64,000 nucleotides of DNA, from the NCBI GenBank assembly GCA_029263095.1, contig JAJCYA010000017.1, positions 62,001 through 126,000 on the forward strand. Reading direction: 5' to 3'. A model generated the notes under the pieces. It worked only from the letters and a program-made list of their open reading frames with translations, was not told the DNA's origin and did no database searches. Source of the stretch: Acidimicrobiia bacterium. GTDB taxonomy: Bacteria; Actinomycetota; Acidimicrobiia; Spongiisociales; UBA11373. Numbering within the stretch: position 1 is the stretch's first letter; each line of letters opens with the position of its first letter. The translations under genes and the position numbers were made by a program. Below, in pieces: positions 1 through 7,473 of this stretch.

Positions 1-6
1 GAGGTA

Positions 7-525
7 GTGGATCGCAGCGACAGAATCGCGGCCCCGTCCGCGAGCCTCGACGCGGTGAAGACCGATCGCTTGACACCCCCGGAGTGGCCTTGGTTCTCTG
101 ACGACGTACCCACCCCCGAGGACGCACTTGCGGGGGGAGCGGAGCTCGTGGCGACCATGCGGCAGGTACCCGCGATCGCCGATCTCAAGATCCTGTCCGC
201 CGAAGGCCGTGTCTCTACGTCGGGTCCGGATCTTGAGACGCAATTCAGTTGGCTGAAGCTGAACGACAATGAGCTTCTGAGGATCGGTACCCAGCTGATC
301 ACAGAGGACCTCATCATCCCTATTGGTCCCTCCGTTCTGAGCGAGTACGCCGGCGGCCAGGCGGCTGTCGACTCAAAACCGGGTGCGATCCACACCCGAC
401 TCATTGTCGGTGGCCGGATGGTCCTCGTAGACATCCAGGCAGTCCGAGGGAGCGACGGCAAGTTGTCGATGACGGCCGACGATCTACTCAAGATCGCTGC
501 GGACATCATCGGTCTCAAGAGCTGA
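7..525 (+). CDS. Hypothetical protein, possibly entered mid-gene
   Basis: No family is recognised. The reading frame is open from the first base of the window, so the gene may begin outside it. The first in-window start is GTG at 7, but the only purine-rich stretch (gaggta) abuts that codon, which argues for a start further upstream. The visible 172 residues have no signal peptide or membrane segment. They start acidic and Pro-rich, then alternate hydrophobic stretches (about residues 90-150) that would suit a beta-rich fold. The protein ends GLKS. A convergent tRNA operon follows. Coding potential is supported by base composition and uninterrupted length; function is unknown. Confidence 0.6.
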   Translation: MDRSDRIAAPSASLDAVKTDRLTPPEWPWFSDDVPTPEDALAGGAELVATMRQVPAIADLKILSAEGRVSTSGPDLETQFSWLKLNDNELLRIGTQLITEDLIIPIGPSVLSEYAGGQAAVDSKPGAIHTRLIVGGRMVLVDIQAVRGSDGKLSMTADDLLKIAADIIGLKS

Positions 526-593
526 GCTGCTCTACACCTTGGGATGGCACACGGTATGGCACACGGACTACGACCAGGAAGTGGGATGGGAGT

Positions 594-618
594 CGAAAAC
601 CCCGTTTGACCTGGGGTT
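594..618 (-). terminator. Intrinsic terminator of the tRNA operon
   Basis: On the minus strand AACCCC pairs with GGGGTT around a 9-nt loop and is followed directly by TTCG, giving a short TTTT run. It lies a few bases past the 3' end of tRNA-Phe, the last gene of the Glu-Asp-Phe operon. Confidence 0.55.
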
Positions 619-625
619 ATGTCGG

Positions 626-698
626 TGGTCAGGGACGGCGTCGATCCGTCGACCTCTGGTTTTTCAGACCAGCGCTCTACCAACTGAGCTACCTGACC
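626..698 (-). tRNA. tRNA-Phe (GAA)
   Basis: The minus strand folds as a full cloverleaf. The 7-bp acceptor stem is GGTCAGG with CCTGACC, the D arm is TAGCTCAGTTGGTAGAGC, and the anticodon loop CTGAAAA carries GAA. The T arm holds TCGACGC-type sequence and the discriminator is A. The bases after it read CCG, so CCA is not encoded. It is the last gene of a Glu-Asp-Phe operon. Confidence 0.95.
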
Positions 699-721
699 GT
701 GAGACTCTGGTCGGAGCCTCG

Positions 722-799
722 TGGCGGGGACGACGAGATTTGAACTCGCGATCTCCGGCTTGACAGGCCGGCGTGAACTCCAGACTTCACCACGCCCCC
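722..799 (-). tRNA. tRNA-Asp (GTC)
   Basis: The minus strand gives acceptor GGGGGCG pairing with CGTCCCC (one G-U), a D arm with TGGTGAAGTCTGGAGTTCA, and anticodon loop CTGTCAA, so the anticodon is GTC. The T arm contains GTTCAAATC and the discriminator is G. CCA appears to be encoded here (722-724 on the complement), unlike its two neighbours. Middle gene of the operon. Confidence 0.95.
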
Positions 800-811
800 A
801 CGGACTATGTG

Positions 812-884
812 CGCCCCCAACGGGATTCGAACCCGTGTTACCGGCTTGAAAGGCCGACGTCCTAGGCCGCTGGACGATGGGGGC
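812..884 (-). tRNA. tRNA-Glu (TTC)
   Basis: The minus strand gives acceptor GCCCCCA with TGGGGGC, D arm TCGTCCAGCGGCCTAGGA, anticodon loop CTTTCAA with anticodon TTC, and T loop GTTCGAATC. The discriminator is G and is followed by CA, so CCA is not encoded. It is the first gene of the operon; a likely promoter lies about 55 bp upstream. Confidence 0.95.
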
Positions 885-939
885 GAGTGCCGGGCGAGGA
901 TACTCGCTCCCCTCCGGGCGGCAGCCCAAGGGCGGCGCG

Positions 940-967
940 AGTATATACGACCTCACATGACCACCAA
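940..967 (-). promoter_or_regulatory. Probable promoter of the tRNA Glu-Asp-Phe operon
   Basis: On the minus strand a TTGGTG -35 box (962-967) and a perfect TATACT -10 box (940-945) are separated by 16 bp. Transcription would start near 933, about 50 bp before tRNA-Glu. The element overlaps the start codon of the divergent methyltransferase at 957. Confidence 0.45.
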
Positions 968-1568
968 CGTTCCGCATCACTCGACCGGGTCCTGGTTTGA
1001 TTCGCTCTACGACCAAGCCGGTCGAGAAGCCGGTGCGGTGCCATGGGCCAATCTCGAACCCTGTGCTTGGGTTGTCGAGTACCTCGCATCGAATCCGAGT
1101 TTGGGAAGCGCGGTGGTCGTCGGGTGCGGTTTGGGTGACGACGCCGAAGCGTTGGCCGCGTCCGGCTACGCGACCACTGCATTCGATGTGTCTGCCCACG
1201 CCATCGAGTGGTGTCGTGAGCGGTTCCCTGAAACGAGCGTCGAGTACCGCGTCGCCGACCTTTTCGACCTCCCGACGAATCTTGTCGGTCGGTTCGATCT
1301 CGTGGTCGAGGTTCGCACCATTCAGTCGCTGCCGCCAAGCATGCGCAACGAGGCGATCAACGCCGTGGCGTCGTTGATTGCTCCCGGCGGTGTCATCCTG
1401 GTGGTGGCGCTGGCTCGACCCGATGGGACGATCCCCAATGGACCCCCTTGGGCGGTGTCGCCGACAGAGATCGGGGAGTTAGAAGCCGCCGGACTCGAAG
1501 TCGTGGCCGACCACTCCGACTCCGGTCACTTTGCGCTGGAACTCTCCCGGAACTGCGGCCACGAGTAG
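957..1568 (+). CDS. Class I SAM-dependent methyltransferase
   Basis: Predicted cytosolic methyltransferase of 203 residues transferring a methyl group from SAM to an unidentified substrate. The Rossmann glycine motif VVGCGLGDDAEAL (about residues 50-62) is followed by the acidic strand end TAFDVS and a motif-II-like segment FDLVVEV before LIAPGGVILVVA. The frame stays open further upstream through the tRNA-Glu gene, so the ATG at 957 was chosen: it gives a normal MTT start just past the tRNA. The 3' end overlaps the convergent membrane-protein gene by 43 bp. It resembles small TPMT- or SmtA-type methyltransferases; substrate unknown. Confidence 0.8.
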   Translation: MTTNVPHHSTGSWFDSLYDQAGREAGAVPWANLEPCAWVVEYLASNPSLGSAVVVGCGLGDDAEALAASGYATTAFDVSAHAIEWCRERFPETSVEYRVADLFDLPTNLVGRFDLVVEVRTIQSLPPSMRNEAINAVASLIAPGGVILVVALARPDGTIPNGPPWAVSPTEIGELEAAGLEVVADHSDSGHFALELSRNCGHE

Positions 1569-1924
1569 CGAGCCAAGCCGGTCAGAGCCACGAATCCGCC
1601 GAGCACCATGAGCCGCATACCGGTTCCGATGCTCACGTCGTCACCTCCGGTGCTCATGATGTCGATCAGATTGATTCCGGCAACTCCGATTGCGACGAGG
1701 AGACCTGCCCAGGCGAACCAGAGCGGCAGAGTGGTGTCACCGAGGAGGAGACGCACCGCAAAGGCCACGACGACGACCGCACCGGCAACTGCCATCCACC
1801 CGTCGCCGCCATCCGTACCGCTCACGCTGGTACCGAGCAGGACCGCCCAGGCCATGAACGGCCCGACGATGAGGCCGAGGGAACCGGTGATCATCAGGGA
1901 AGCATCCACTTGGGTGCGGTTCAT
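1526..1924 (-). CDS. Small four-helix membrane protein (paralogue of next gene)
   Basis: A 132-residue integral membrane protein with four predicted transmembrane helices, at roughly residues 9-30, 43-60, 67-86 and 104-120. No named family is recognised. It shares an aligned pattern with the product of 2001-2357: GDGW between helices 1 and 2, then LP-x-WxAWAGL, VxxxGVAxINLxDI, and a Gly/Met-rich IGxGMxLM stretch opening helix 4. The two genes therefore look like a tandem duplication and may form hetero-oligomers. The 3' end overlaps the convergent methyltransferase by 43 bp. Transport, sensing or structural roles cannot be told apart from sequence. Confidence 0.7.
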   Translation of the reverse strand: MNRTQVDASLMITGSLGLIVGPFMAWAVLLGTSVSGTDGGDGWMAVAGAVVVVAFAVRLLLGDTTLPLWFAWAGLLVAIGVAGINLIDIMSTGGDDVSIGTGMRLMVLGGFVALTGLARYSWPQFRESSSAK

Positions 1925-2000
1925 CGACTGAGACGATACGCCTATGGGCGCGGAAACGGTCCGCCCGAAGGCGAACCGCTTCCGATGTCTACAGCTTCGA

Positions 2001-2357
2001 TCAGCCGGTCTTTGACTTCAGAACACCGATCGAGGCGACGATGCCACCGGTCATCATGAGCCACATCCCGATGCCAATGTTGAGGCCAATGTCCAAGATG
2101 TCGAAGAGATTGATGACCGCGACACCCAGCCCGACAACGAGGCCGGCCCAGGCGAGCCACCTCGGAAGCACCGACTTGCCCTGATAGGCCATGAGGCCGT
2201 AGGTGGCCACCACCGCACCGCCGATGAGCGTGAACCAGCCGTCACCCCCTTCAATACCGCTGGCGCTGAATGAACCCAACGATCCCCATGTGAGGAACGA
2301 ACCGACGGCGAGGGCAGCCCCGCCACCCATCATCATCATGGCGTTCTGATTCTTCAT
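2001..2357 (-). CDS. Small four-helix membrane protein (paralogue of previous gene)
   Basis: A 118-residue membrane protein with four predicted helices and a Met- and Gly-rich N-terminus (a run of four Met, then GGG). The frame extends upstream, but the upstream residues are Arg/His-rich and non-natural; ATG at 2357 has a good ribosome site (GGGGAGGG about 10 nt upstream). It shares GDGW, LPRWLAWAGL, VINLFDI and IGIGMWLM with the gene at 1526-1924, its probable tandem copy. Both lie in the same orientation with about 75 bp between them, so they could be co-transcribed. Function unknown. Confidence 0.75.
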   Translation of the reverse strand: MKNQNAMMMMGGGAALAVGSFLTWGSLGSFSASGIEGGDGWFTLIGGAVVATYGLMAYQGKSVLPRWLAWAGLVVGLGVAVINLFDILDIGLNIGIGMWLMMTGGIVASIGVLKSKTG

Positions 2358-2437
2358 GTCTGTGCGGCCCTCCCCGGGTCGGATCGGCCGTGATCCTAAT
2401 CGCGGGTGCCCGGCCCTCTCGGGCTTGGATTCGCCCG

Positions 2438-3205
2438 CTACGGCGCTGGGGTCACCGGACCGGTCGGTTCGAAGTCCTCGGCGGTCGGCTGCGAGAAGTC
2501 GATGAGCTCCATGACCGTCTCGACGGCATCGGTGGCGGTATCGCCTGCTTGGAGCAGCAGCGTGAATCCGAGCTCCCCGTCGATGCACTGTCGGACGAGG
2601 TTGGTATCGGACCCGAATTCGGCCGGAGCCTCGTAGGTGAAGCACACCCCGTCGCGACCGGCGACGGTGATCGGCTCCTCGGACACCGATGCTCCTGGTA
2701 CCGCGCCTGACCTGCCGGCGGTGAGGAACACTCCGCCCCCGAACGGACCGAGGAGACCGGTAGCCAGGCTATCGCCGGTCCCTCCCGGTACTTCGAAACA
2801 CATGTTGCTGGACCCATCGCAGAAGATCGTCACGCCGTCACTGATGATGATCTTCGAATTCTCCTCAGCAATCGTGATCGACTCGACGGGCGGTTCGGCC
2901 GTCGGATCCTGAGCGAGGACTATCTCGGTTTGGCTGTCGCCCTCGCCGAAGAGGTACGTTGTGCGAAGCGGGGTCGCCTCGTAGAGAGCGAGCAGATCAT
3001 CGACGTCTGGACCATCCCCGGAGACGTCGATGGTGGTTGCGGTGGAGGTGGCAGTGGCGATGGTTGTCACCGGGGCGGTGGTGGACGCGGTTGTGTCGTC
3101 GGGGGTCGTTGCCGTTGTGGTGGTCACGGCGTCGTCGTCGCCGCATGCGGCGACAACCAGAGCGAGGGTGCTGATCAGGATGGCCGCTCGGGTGGTTGAA
3201 CGCAT
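2438..3205 (-). CDS. Secreted lipoprotein of unknown function
   Basis: A 255-residue predicted lipoprotein. ATG at 3205 gives a standard signal peptide: n-region MRSTTR, hydrophobic core, and lipobox VVAAC with Cys about residue 20. A long Thr/Ser linker (about residues 25-60) tethers the folded part to the membrane. The mature domain has four further cysteines in two close pairs (FCDGSSNMCFE and VCFTYE...VRQCIDG) that could form disulfides outside the cytoplasm. A GGAG-type ribosome site precedes the ATG. The C-terminal half resembles sequences found in other actinobacterial lipoproteins, but no catalytic signature is visible. Function unknown. Confidence 0.8.
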   Translation of the reverse strand: MRSTTRAAILISTLALVVAACGDDDAVTTTTATTPDDTTASTTAPVTTIATATSTATTIDVSGDGPDVDDLLALYEATPLRTTYLFGEGDSQTEIVLAQDPTAEPPVESITIAEENSKIIISDGVTIFCDGSSNMCFEVPGGTGDSLATGLLGPFGGGVFLTAGRSGAVPGASVSEEPITVAGRDGVCFTYEAPAEFGSDTNLVRQCIDGELGFTLLLQAGDTATDAVETVMELIDFSQPTAEDFEPTGPVTPAP

Positions 3206-3293
3206 TCTGGAGGACTCCTCGGTGGGGCACACGCAGCGTACCGCTCGCCCTCGGTTCCTCAACTGATCTCGATGTGATGCCGATGTGAACTCG

Positions 3294-4115
3294 ATGATTG
3301 CCGTAGTTCACATCCACAAGACGGCTGGGACCACCCTGGCCGGGGTGTTCAAGAGATCGTATGGGTCGCGCCATCTCGACGTTCTCGAGATCGACCGGTC
3401 CACTCCGCACCTCACCTCCAGCGAGCTGCGCAGGATCATGGATCGCTTCTACCCGCGGCTCGACAGCATCAACGGTCACCCGGTTCGGATCTACGCCGGC
3501 CTCGAAGAAGTCGAACCAGACATCGAATACGTCACCTTCCTGCGGGACCCGATTGAGCGGACCGCTTCCCACTATCAGTACGACGTACAGGTGGGCGGGG
3601 TCGACATCCCATTCGAGGAGTGGATCACCCACGATGCGGTCCCCGATCGCCAAACCCGCATCTTGGCCGGACCGGAAGCTTCCGGGGAGGATGCAATCAC
3701 GCTGTTGCCGCGGTTCTCCTTTGTGGGGAGGTCCGATCGGTTCGACGAGTCGCTCGTGATCATGCAGCGCAGGTTGTCGATTCCGGATATTCGCTACCGA
3801 TCCAAGTGGGTGGCGCCGTCGAACGACATCAAGCGCAATCTGTTGGGTGACCCCGAGTCGCTGGAGCAACTCGCCGCCGTCAACCGTGAGGATCAGAAGG
3901 TTTGGGATCACACCGTGTCTGAGGTGTATCCGAAACAGCAGGCCGAATTCGGATCTGATCTCGAGGACACAGTTGCCGAGTTCCGCGGCCGCAACGCCAA
4001 GATGGGCCGTCTTCAGGTCTACGCCCATCCCCCCTACCTCGCCTACGTCGTCAAGTGGCGGCTCCGGTATCGGCCGTGGGTGCGTCGGGTCACTGGGGAT
4101 CCCACAGCAGGTTGA
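3294..4115 (+). CDS. PAPS-dependent sulfotransferase family protein
   Basis: Predicted to move a sulfuryl group from PAPS onto an unknown acceptor. The N-terminal VVHIHKTAGTTLAG matches the 5'-phosphosulfate loop of the Sulfotransfer_2/heparan 2-O type families (HxPKTGGTT-like). FLRDPIERTASHYQY (about residues 83-97) matches the 3'-phosphate binding motif with its RDP and downstream Ser. Length, about 273 residues, is typical for the family. ATG at 3294 places the loop directly at the N-terminus; a GTG at 3285 is an in-frame alternative. No signal peptide, so it acts in the cytosol or at the inner face of the membrane. Acceptor unknown; no polysaccharide genes are nearby. Confidence 0.8.
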   Translation: MIAVVHIHKTAGTTLAGVFKRSYGSRHLDVLEIDRSTPHLTSSELRRIMDRFYPRLDSINGHPVRIYAGLEEVEPDIEYVTFLRDPIERTASHYQYDVQVGGVDIPFEEWITHDAVPDRQTRILAGPEASGEDAITLLPRFSFVGRSDRFDESLVIMQRRLSIPDIRYRSKWVAPSNDIKRNLLGDPESLEQLAAVNREDQKVWDHTVSEVYPKQQAEFGSDLEDTVAEFRGRNAKMGRLQVYAHPPYLAYVVKWRLRYRPWVRRVTGDPTAG

Positions 4116-4134
4116 CCTTCCCTGGACACAGTGA

Positions 4135-4155
4135 AGCCCCCTGGGGGAGGGGGCT
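4135..4155 (+). terminator. GC-rich hairpin after the sulfotransferase gene
   Basis: AGCCCCCT (4135-4142) pairs perfectly with AGGGGGCT (4148-4155) around a 5-G loop, 20 bp past the stop codon. There is no U-tract, so it may be a weak or Rho-assisted terminator. Confidence 0.4.
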
Positions 4156-4375
4156 CCATCTGTGTGGCAGAAGAAGCTGCTAACCAGGACCATCCAGAGG
4201 CGACGTTGTCACCGAGAATGGGGCAACCACGACTCGCCGAGACGAGTCTCTGCCACTGACTGGAAGTATTGACGTATGTGGGAGATATTTCAAGGATGCT
4301 TGTGTGTCTGGCTGCTGTCATGACTTTGAGCGTTGCGCAGCATCCAGCAGAACCGGGCGGACTACCTTGTCGCCA

Positions 4376-4452
4376 GGGCCGGTAGCTCAACCAGGCAGAG
4401 CAGCGGGCTTTTAACCCGAAGGTTGTGGGTTCGATTCCCACCCGGCCCACCA
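4376..4452 (+). tRNA. tRNA-Lys (TTT)
   Basis: Acceptor GGGCCGG pairs with CCGGCCC. The D arm is AGCTCAACCAGGCAGAGC, the anticodon loop CTTTTAA carries TTT, and the T arm GTGGG-TTCGATT-CCCAC is perfect. The discriminator is A and CCA is encoded (4450-4452). Its T arm and 3' acceptor sequence are repeated several times in the following 480 bp. Confidence 0.95.
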
Positions 4453-4927
4453 GGGATCTCCCCATTCGAGTCCTGTTCGGCCTCGAATCGGTCGACGATG
4501 TTGTGCGGGGCGCGATGGGGGATTGTCTTGCCTGTGAACTGACATGGTTGCTCGGTTGGGGTGGACTACTGCGCGTGCCTGGTGGTGGGCGCGGCAGGTT
4601 CGATTCCCGCCCGGCCCACGGGAACCGAGCGGAGCCCGGTTCCTTGGGAGTTGCTGCGCAACTCCACGATGTTGACGGATCGAGGTTTGAAAGCCGCCCC
4701 ACCTGGCCCACGGGAACCGAGCGGGGCTCGGTTCCTTGGGAGTTGCTGCGCAACTCCATGGCGATGTGGTTCGAGTCGTGTTCGGGCTCGAATCGGTCGA
4801 GTTGGTGGTCCGAGCCTCGTGTTGCGGGGAGTCTCTGCCAACAGCGAGATCGGCTGCTGGGTTGGGGTGGACTACCGCGCGTGCCTGGTGGTGGGCGCGG
4901 CAGTTTCGATTCCCACCCGGCCCACCA
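4428..4927 (+). repeat. Nested direct repeats carrying copies of the tRNA-Lys 3' end
   Basis: The tRNA-Lys T-arm/acceptor sequence (4428-4452) recurs at 4597-4619 and 4903-4927, and in degenerate form at 4684-4711. Copies at 4597 and 4903 are each preceded by a nearly identical block of about 45 bp (starting near 4555 and 4859) containing gttggggtggactac and ggtggtgggcgcgg. A further unit of about 92 bp is repeated: gggaaccgagcgg at 4620 and at 4712, each followed by ggagttgctgcgcaactcc, a perfect hairpin. The unit starting at 4712 has a 10-bp stem (GGAACCGAGC with GCTCGGTTCC). None of the copies makes a complete tRNA. From 4928 to 5156 no confident gene or signal is seen; the only open frame there (67 codons, minus strand, GTG start) has no support. 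Confidence 0.8.
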
Positions 4928-5156
4928 TTTGAAGCATTCTCAGACCCCGACCTTGCTGGCGCGGATCTTGCGAACCAGGTAAGACCCGGCGAGAGCCCGC
5001 AGACCGAGGTTTGCCACCGACAGGATGGCACCAGCGAGCAGGCCAGGAGCCTGATCGAAACCACTCCCGCTGGGATCGGACGCTTGTCGCCAGGCTGACG
5101 GCCCAAGCAACTCATCCGACCATGACGCCCAACAATTGACCACGCCGTGTTCGGGC

Positions 5157-5552
5157 CTATGTGTCGTTGCGCGCCCACTGGGTGGCTTGGATGATGGCTT
5201 CGGTGCGGTTGCGTACCCCCATGCGGCGGTAGAGATCTCTGAGGATGCGTTGGGTTTGGCGCAAGGAGTAGCCCAGGTCCGCTGCGATCTGCTCTGTCTT
5301 TTCTCCGGCGCATAGAAGCTGCAGTGCCTTTACGTCCGTTGACTTCAGTGCGAGGTCGGTGGGAGGTCCGATGGTGTTGGAGGCGAAGGCCAGGGCCACA
5401 TCGAGGGGCAGGAATACATTGCCTCCGAGCGCGTCTTGCGCAGCGTGGACCATGCGGTCGACCTCCCAGATGGATGGGGCGACTCCGGTGGCGCCTGCCG
5501 CCAGGCCCCGTGCATAGGATCTTGCATTGTCGCTTTCGGTGAGAGCCACCAT
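5157..5552 (-). CDS. LuxR/NarL-type DNA-binding regulator with degenerate receiver, 5' end unclear
   Basis: The C-terminal part (about residues 65-125) is a LuxR-type helix-turn-helix: LKSTDVKALQLLCAG, then TEQIAADLGYSLRQTQRILRDLYRRMGVRNRTEAI, as in NarL/FixJ regulators. The N-terminal part begins PMVALTESDNARSYARGLAAG, which is the beta4-alpha4-beta5 region of a receiver domain. Starting at the first ATG (5552) therefore leaves only the second half of a receiver. The same frame stays open to 5720 and encodes the missing half, but no ATG, GTG or TTG occurs before a TAG at 5721-5723. The phospho-acceptor Asp and switch Lys are not recognisable. It is either a decayed response regulator or one that uses an unusual start. 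Divergent from the lipoprotein that follows. Confidence 0.6.
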   Translation of the reverse strand: MVALTESDNARSYARGLAAGATGVAPSIWEVDRMVHAAQDALGGNVFLPLDVALAFASNTIGPPTDLALKSTDVKALQLLCAGEKTEQIAADLGYSLRQTQRILRDLYRRMGVRNRTEAIIQATQWARNDT

Positions 5553-5822
5553 TGGAGCACCCGAGAGCGCCCGCCCGATGCTGTCCCATGCTTGATGGTC
5601 GCGTGGGAGAACCGCACCAGCGGGTTGGTTCGTTTGGATCCATTCGAGCAGATCGTCAGGACCTTCGACTGCATCGATGCCGATCGCGACCAGCCCATCG
5701 ATGAGCGCTTGGCGGAGGCTCTACAACACTGAACCGGGTACGCAGCTTCGGATAGACGCGGTTGCGACCTACGGTTGGGTCGGCCACCACGATGGCTTCA
5801 TCTCGAGCACGGACAACAACAC

Positions 5823-6494
5823 GTGCAATCCAGTAGCCCAGGGTTGACCTCCCGGCGGCGTCGGCCTCGGAAACGTGATGTCCAGAGGCGCTATGTCGTC
5901 GCGCTTCTGGCATTGGTGATCGCGAGTTGCGGTTCGGTCGGTGACGTATCTGCCTGTCAGCAAGCAGCAAGTTCGGAAGGTGTTCTGTTCGACGGTGCTC
6001 AGCGGTTCGCGGCGACCTTCGCCGAAGTCCAGTGCGAGTCAGCGGCAATCGACGCAGGCGATGTTGTTGACGCTGGTTCATTGACGATCATCGCTCCCAA
6101 TCCGGGATTCGATGAGGAGCAGCTGGTTGCGTTCGTCAGCGACTGGCTTGAACCAGCCGGATTGGTCCCGGCAGCGGTGCATTACTACGTGTTGTCCGAT
6201 GATCGAGTGACAATCGCAAGCCTGGGTGTGACCGGATCGCTGCCCGACGCCTTTCGGGCGGCCACTCGGACGCTCCAGGACTCGTTTGCCGAGGATGGGC
6301 GTTCGGGTGCAACCAGTCGAGTCGCCTACGTGCTGCAATTGGAGACCGGAACCATCGAGCTCAACCTGCTGGTGCGAGCTGTCGGGGCGCTTCGAGACAG
6401 CGGATACGCGTTCCTTCTCGGCAAGCACGGGACGACCATCCCCCCTCCCTTTGACCCTGCACGGGACAGATCGTCCGAGGAGATACGCGGCTGA
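5823..6494 (+). CDS. Hypothetical lipoprotein
   Basis: About 223 residues with a lipoprotein signal: Arg-rich n-region, core YVVALLALVIA and lipobox IASC. The start is uncertain. GTG at 5823 or TTG at 5844 leaves a plausible Arg-rich leader; the first ATG in the frame (5775) gives an implausibly long one. The mature domain shows TIIAPNPGFDEEQLVAFVSDWLEPAG and an alternating hydrophobic C-terminal half, with no catalytic signature. It is divergent from the degenerate response regulator. Function unknown. Confidence 0.6.
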   Translation: MQSSSPGLTSRRRRPRKRDVQRRYVVALLALVIASCGSVGDVSACQQAASSEGVLFDGAQRFAATFAEVQCESAAIDAGDVVDAGSLTIIAPNPGFDEEQLVAFVSDWLEPAGLVPAAVHYYVLSDDRVTIASLGVTGSLPDAFRAATRTLQDSFAEDGRSGATSRVAYVLQLETGTIELNLLVRAVGALRDSGYAFLLGKHGTTIPPPFDPARDRSSEEIRG

Positions 6495-6671
6495 GGTGGG
6501 TTGAAGGTCTTCTCAGAAGGCAAGGGAGGCGGCGGATACCGGGCTCCGGGAGTGTTCGGCGGCTGGTCGGAGTAAGGGTGCTACCGCTCGTTGTGGTCGC
6601 GCGTGGTGACGATGACGCCGCAGACCAGGGTTGATTCTGTGAGCTCGGAATCCGATGGCGATCTCCCGCAG

Positions 6672-6725
6672 TTGACGCAGGAAGGAACGAGAGCGAGAAT
6701 ACAGGTCGGGTAACCGGTTTTTTAG
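6672..6725 (+). promoter_or_regulatory. Promoter and putative TetR operator, copy 1
   Basis: TTGACG (6672-6677) and GAGAAT (6695-6700) are spaced by 17 bp, a reasonable sigma-70 promoter. Immediately downstream lies ggtcgggtaaccggtttttta (6704-6724), which contains the palindrome AACCGGTT. A very similar block, gagaata then ggtcggtggaccggttt, lies before the next gene at 7403-7434. Its position over the transcription start and its duplication suggest autoregulation by the TetR protein. Confidence 0.55.
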
Positions 6726-6737
6726 AAGGGAGATGCG

Positions 6738-7364
6738 GTGCCAAAGGTCAGTGATGGGTACCTCGTCGCCCGGCGAGCGGAGATTCTCGACGCAGCCGAG
6801 GCGGTCATCGCCCGCCAGGGCGTCGCCGGCGCCACGCTTTCCGATATTCGCGCCGAGGCGGGCGTATCGAGCGGTGCGCTCTATCACTACTTCAAGTCGA
6901 AGGACGACATCATCGCCGGGATACGCGATCGGGCACTTGCCGCCGACACCGAAGCGTACGACGACGCCAGATCGAAGGTCACTGCCAAGGCGGCGCTGAC
7001 CGATCTGGTCGAGCTGGGCATGGCGTTCAATCATGGATCACCCGACAACACAGATGCCCGTCTCGCCGTCATGTTGTGGGCCGAGGCGCTCATCAATGAA
7101 CGCATCCTCGGCACCCAGCTGAGTCTGATGAACCCGTGGTGGGATGTGGTCTCCGACCTCACAGAGCGGGCAGTTGCCGAGGGGGATCTCGGTTCGGATA
7201 CCGATGCCGAGGCGCTGGCCGCGGTACTTGCCGCGTTGTCTTTGGGTGCGACCGTGCTCGAATCCTGGCAGCCGGGGCGAGTGAGCACCCAGAGTCTGAT
7301 CGAAACAACCAGCGCGTTGCTGCGCGGCGACCTCTGGCTGCAGCGCCCGACAAGTCCGGCTTAG
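6738..7364 (+). CDS. TetR/AcrR family transcriptional regulator
   Basis: A 208-residue ligand-responsive repressor. The N-terminal helix-turn-helix is clear: AEILDAAEAVIARQGVAGATL, then IRAEAGVSSGALYHYFKSKDDII (about residues 14-58), the canonical TetR DNA-binding fold. The C-terminal helical half would bind a small ligand and dimerise. GTG at 6738 is preceded by AGAAGGGAG at proper spacing. The gene is followed by a small monooxygenase-like gene with a matching promoter/operator block, so the two probably form a regulator-target pair. Ligand unknown. Confidence 0.9.
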   Translation: MPKVSDGYLVARRAEILDAAEAVIARQGVAGATLSDIRAEAGVSSGALYHYFKSKDDIIAGIRDRALAADTEAYDDARSKVTAKAALTDLVELGMAFNHGSPDNTDARLAVMLWAEALINERILGTQLSLMNPWWDVVSDLTERAVAEGDLGSDTDAEALAAVLAALSLGATVLESWQPGRVSTQSLIETTSALLRGDLWLQRPTSPA

Positions 7365-7402
7365 CCCAGAACCCCAAGGAGGCAAGCGAGGAACAGACAC
7401 TG

Positions 7403-7434
7403 AGAATAAAGAAGGTCGGTGGACCGGTTTATTA
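7403..7434 (+). promoter_or_regulatory. Putative TetR operator, copy 2
   Basis: gagaata (7402-7408) followed by ggtcggtggaccggtttatta (7414-7434) mirrors the block upstream of tetR (6695-6724): the same -10-like word, then GGTCGG, ACCGGTTT and a T/A-rich end. No good -35 box is visible here. It lies 40 bp before the monooxygenase-like start codon. Confidence 0.5.
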
Positions 7435-7473
7435 CTGGAGGATGAACGACATCCCCGAATGAAAGGAACGGAT

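Noticed and set aside
807-956. N-terminal extension of the methyltransferase frame back to 807
   Set aside because: It would translate through the tRNA-Glu gene; ATG at 957 gives the natural start.
4597-4619. Possible extra tRNA genes at the tRNA-Lys repeat copies
   Set aside because: Only T-arm and acceptor 3' strand are present, the T stem has a mismatch, and no matching 5' acceptor strand exists.
4940-5143. 67-codon open frame on the minus strand between the tRNA-Lys repeats and the LuxR-type gene
   Set aside because: GTG start, no ribosome site, no recognisable fold, and it crosses the edge of the repeat region; not supported as a gene.
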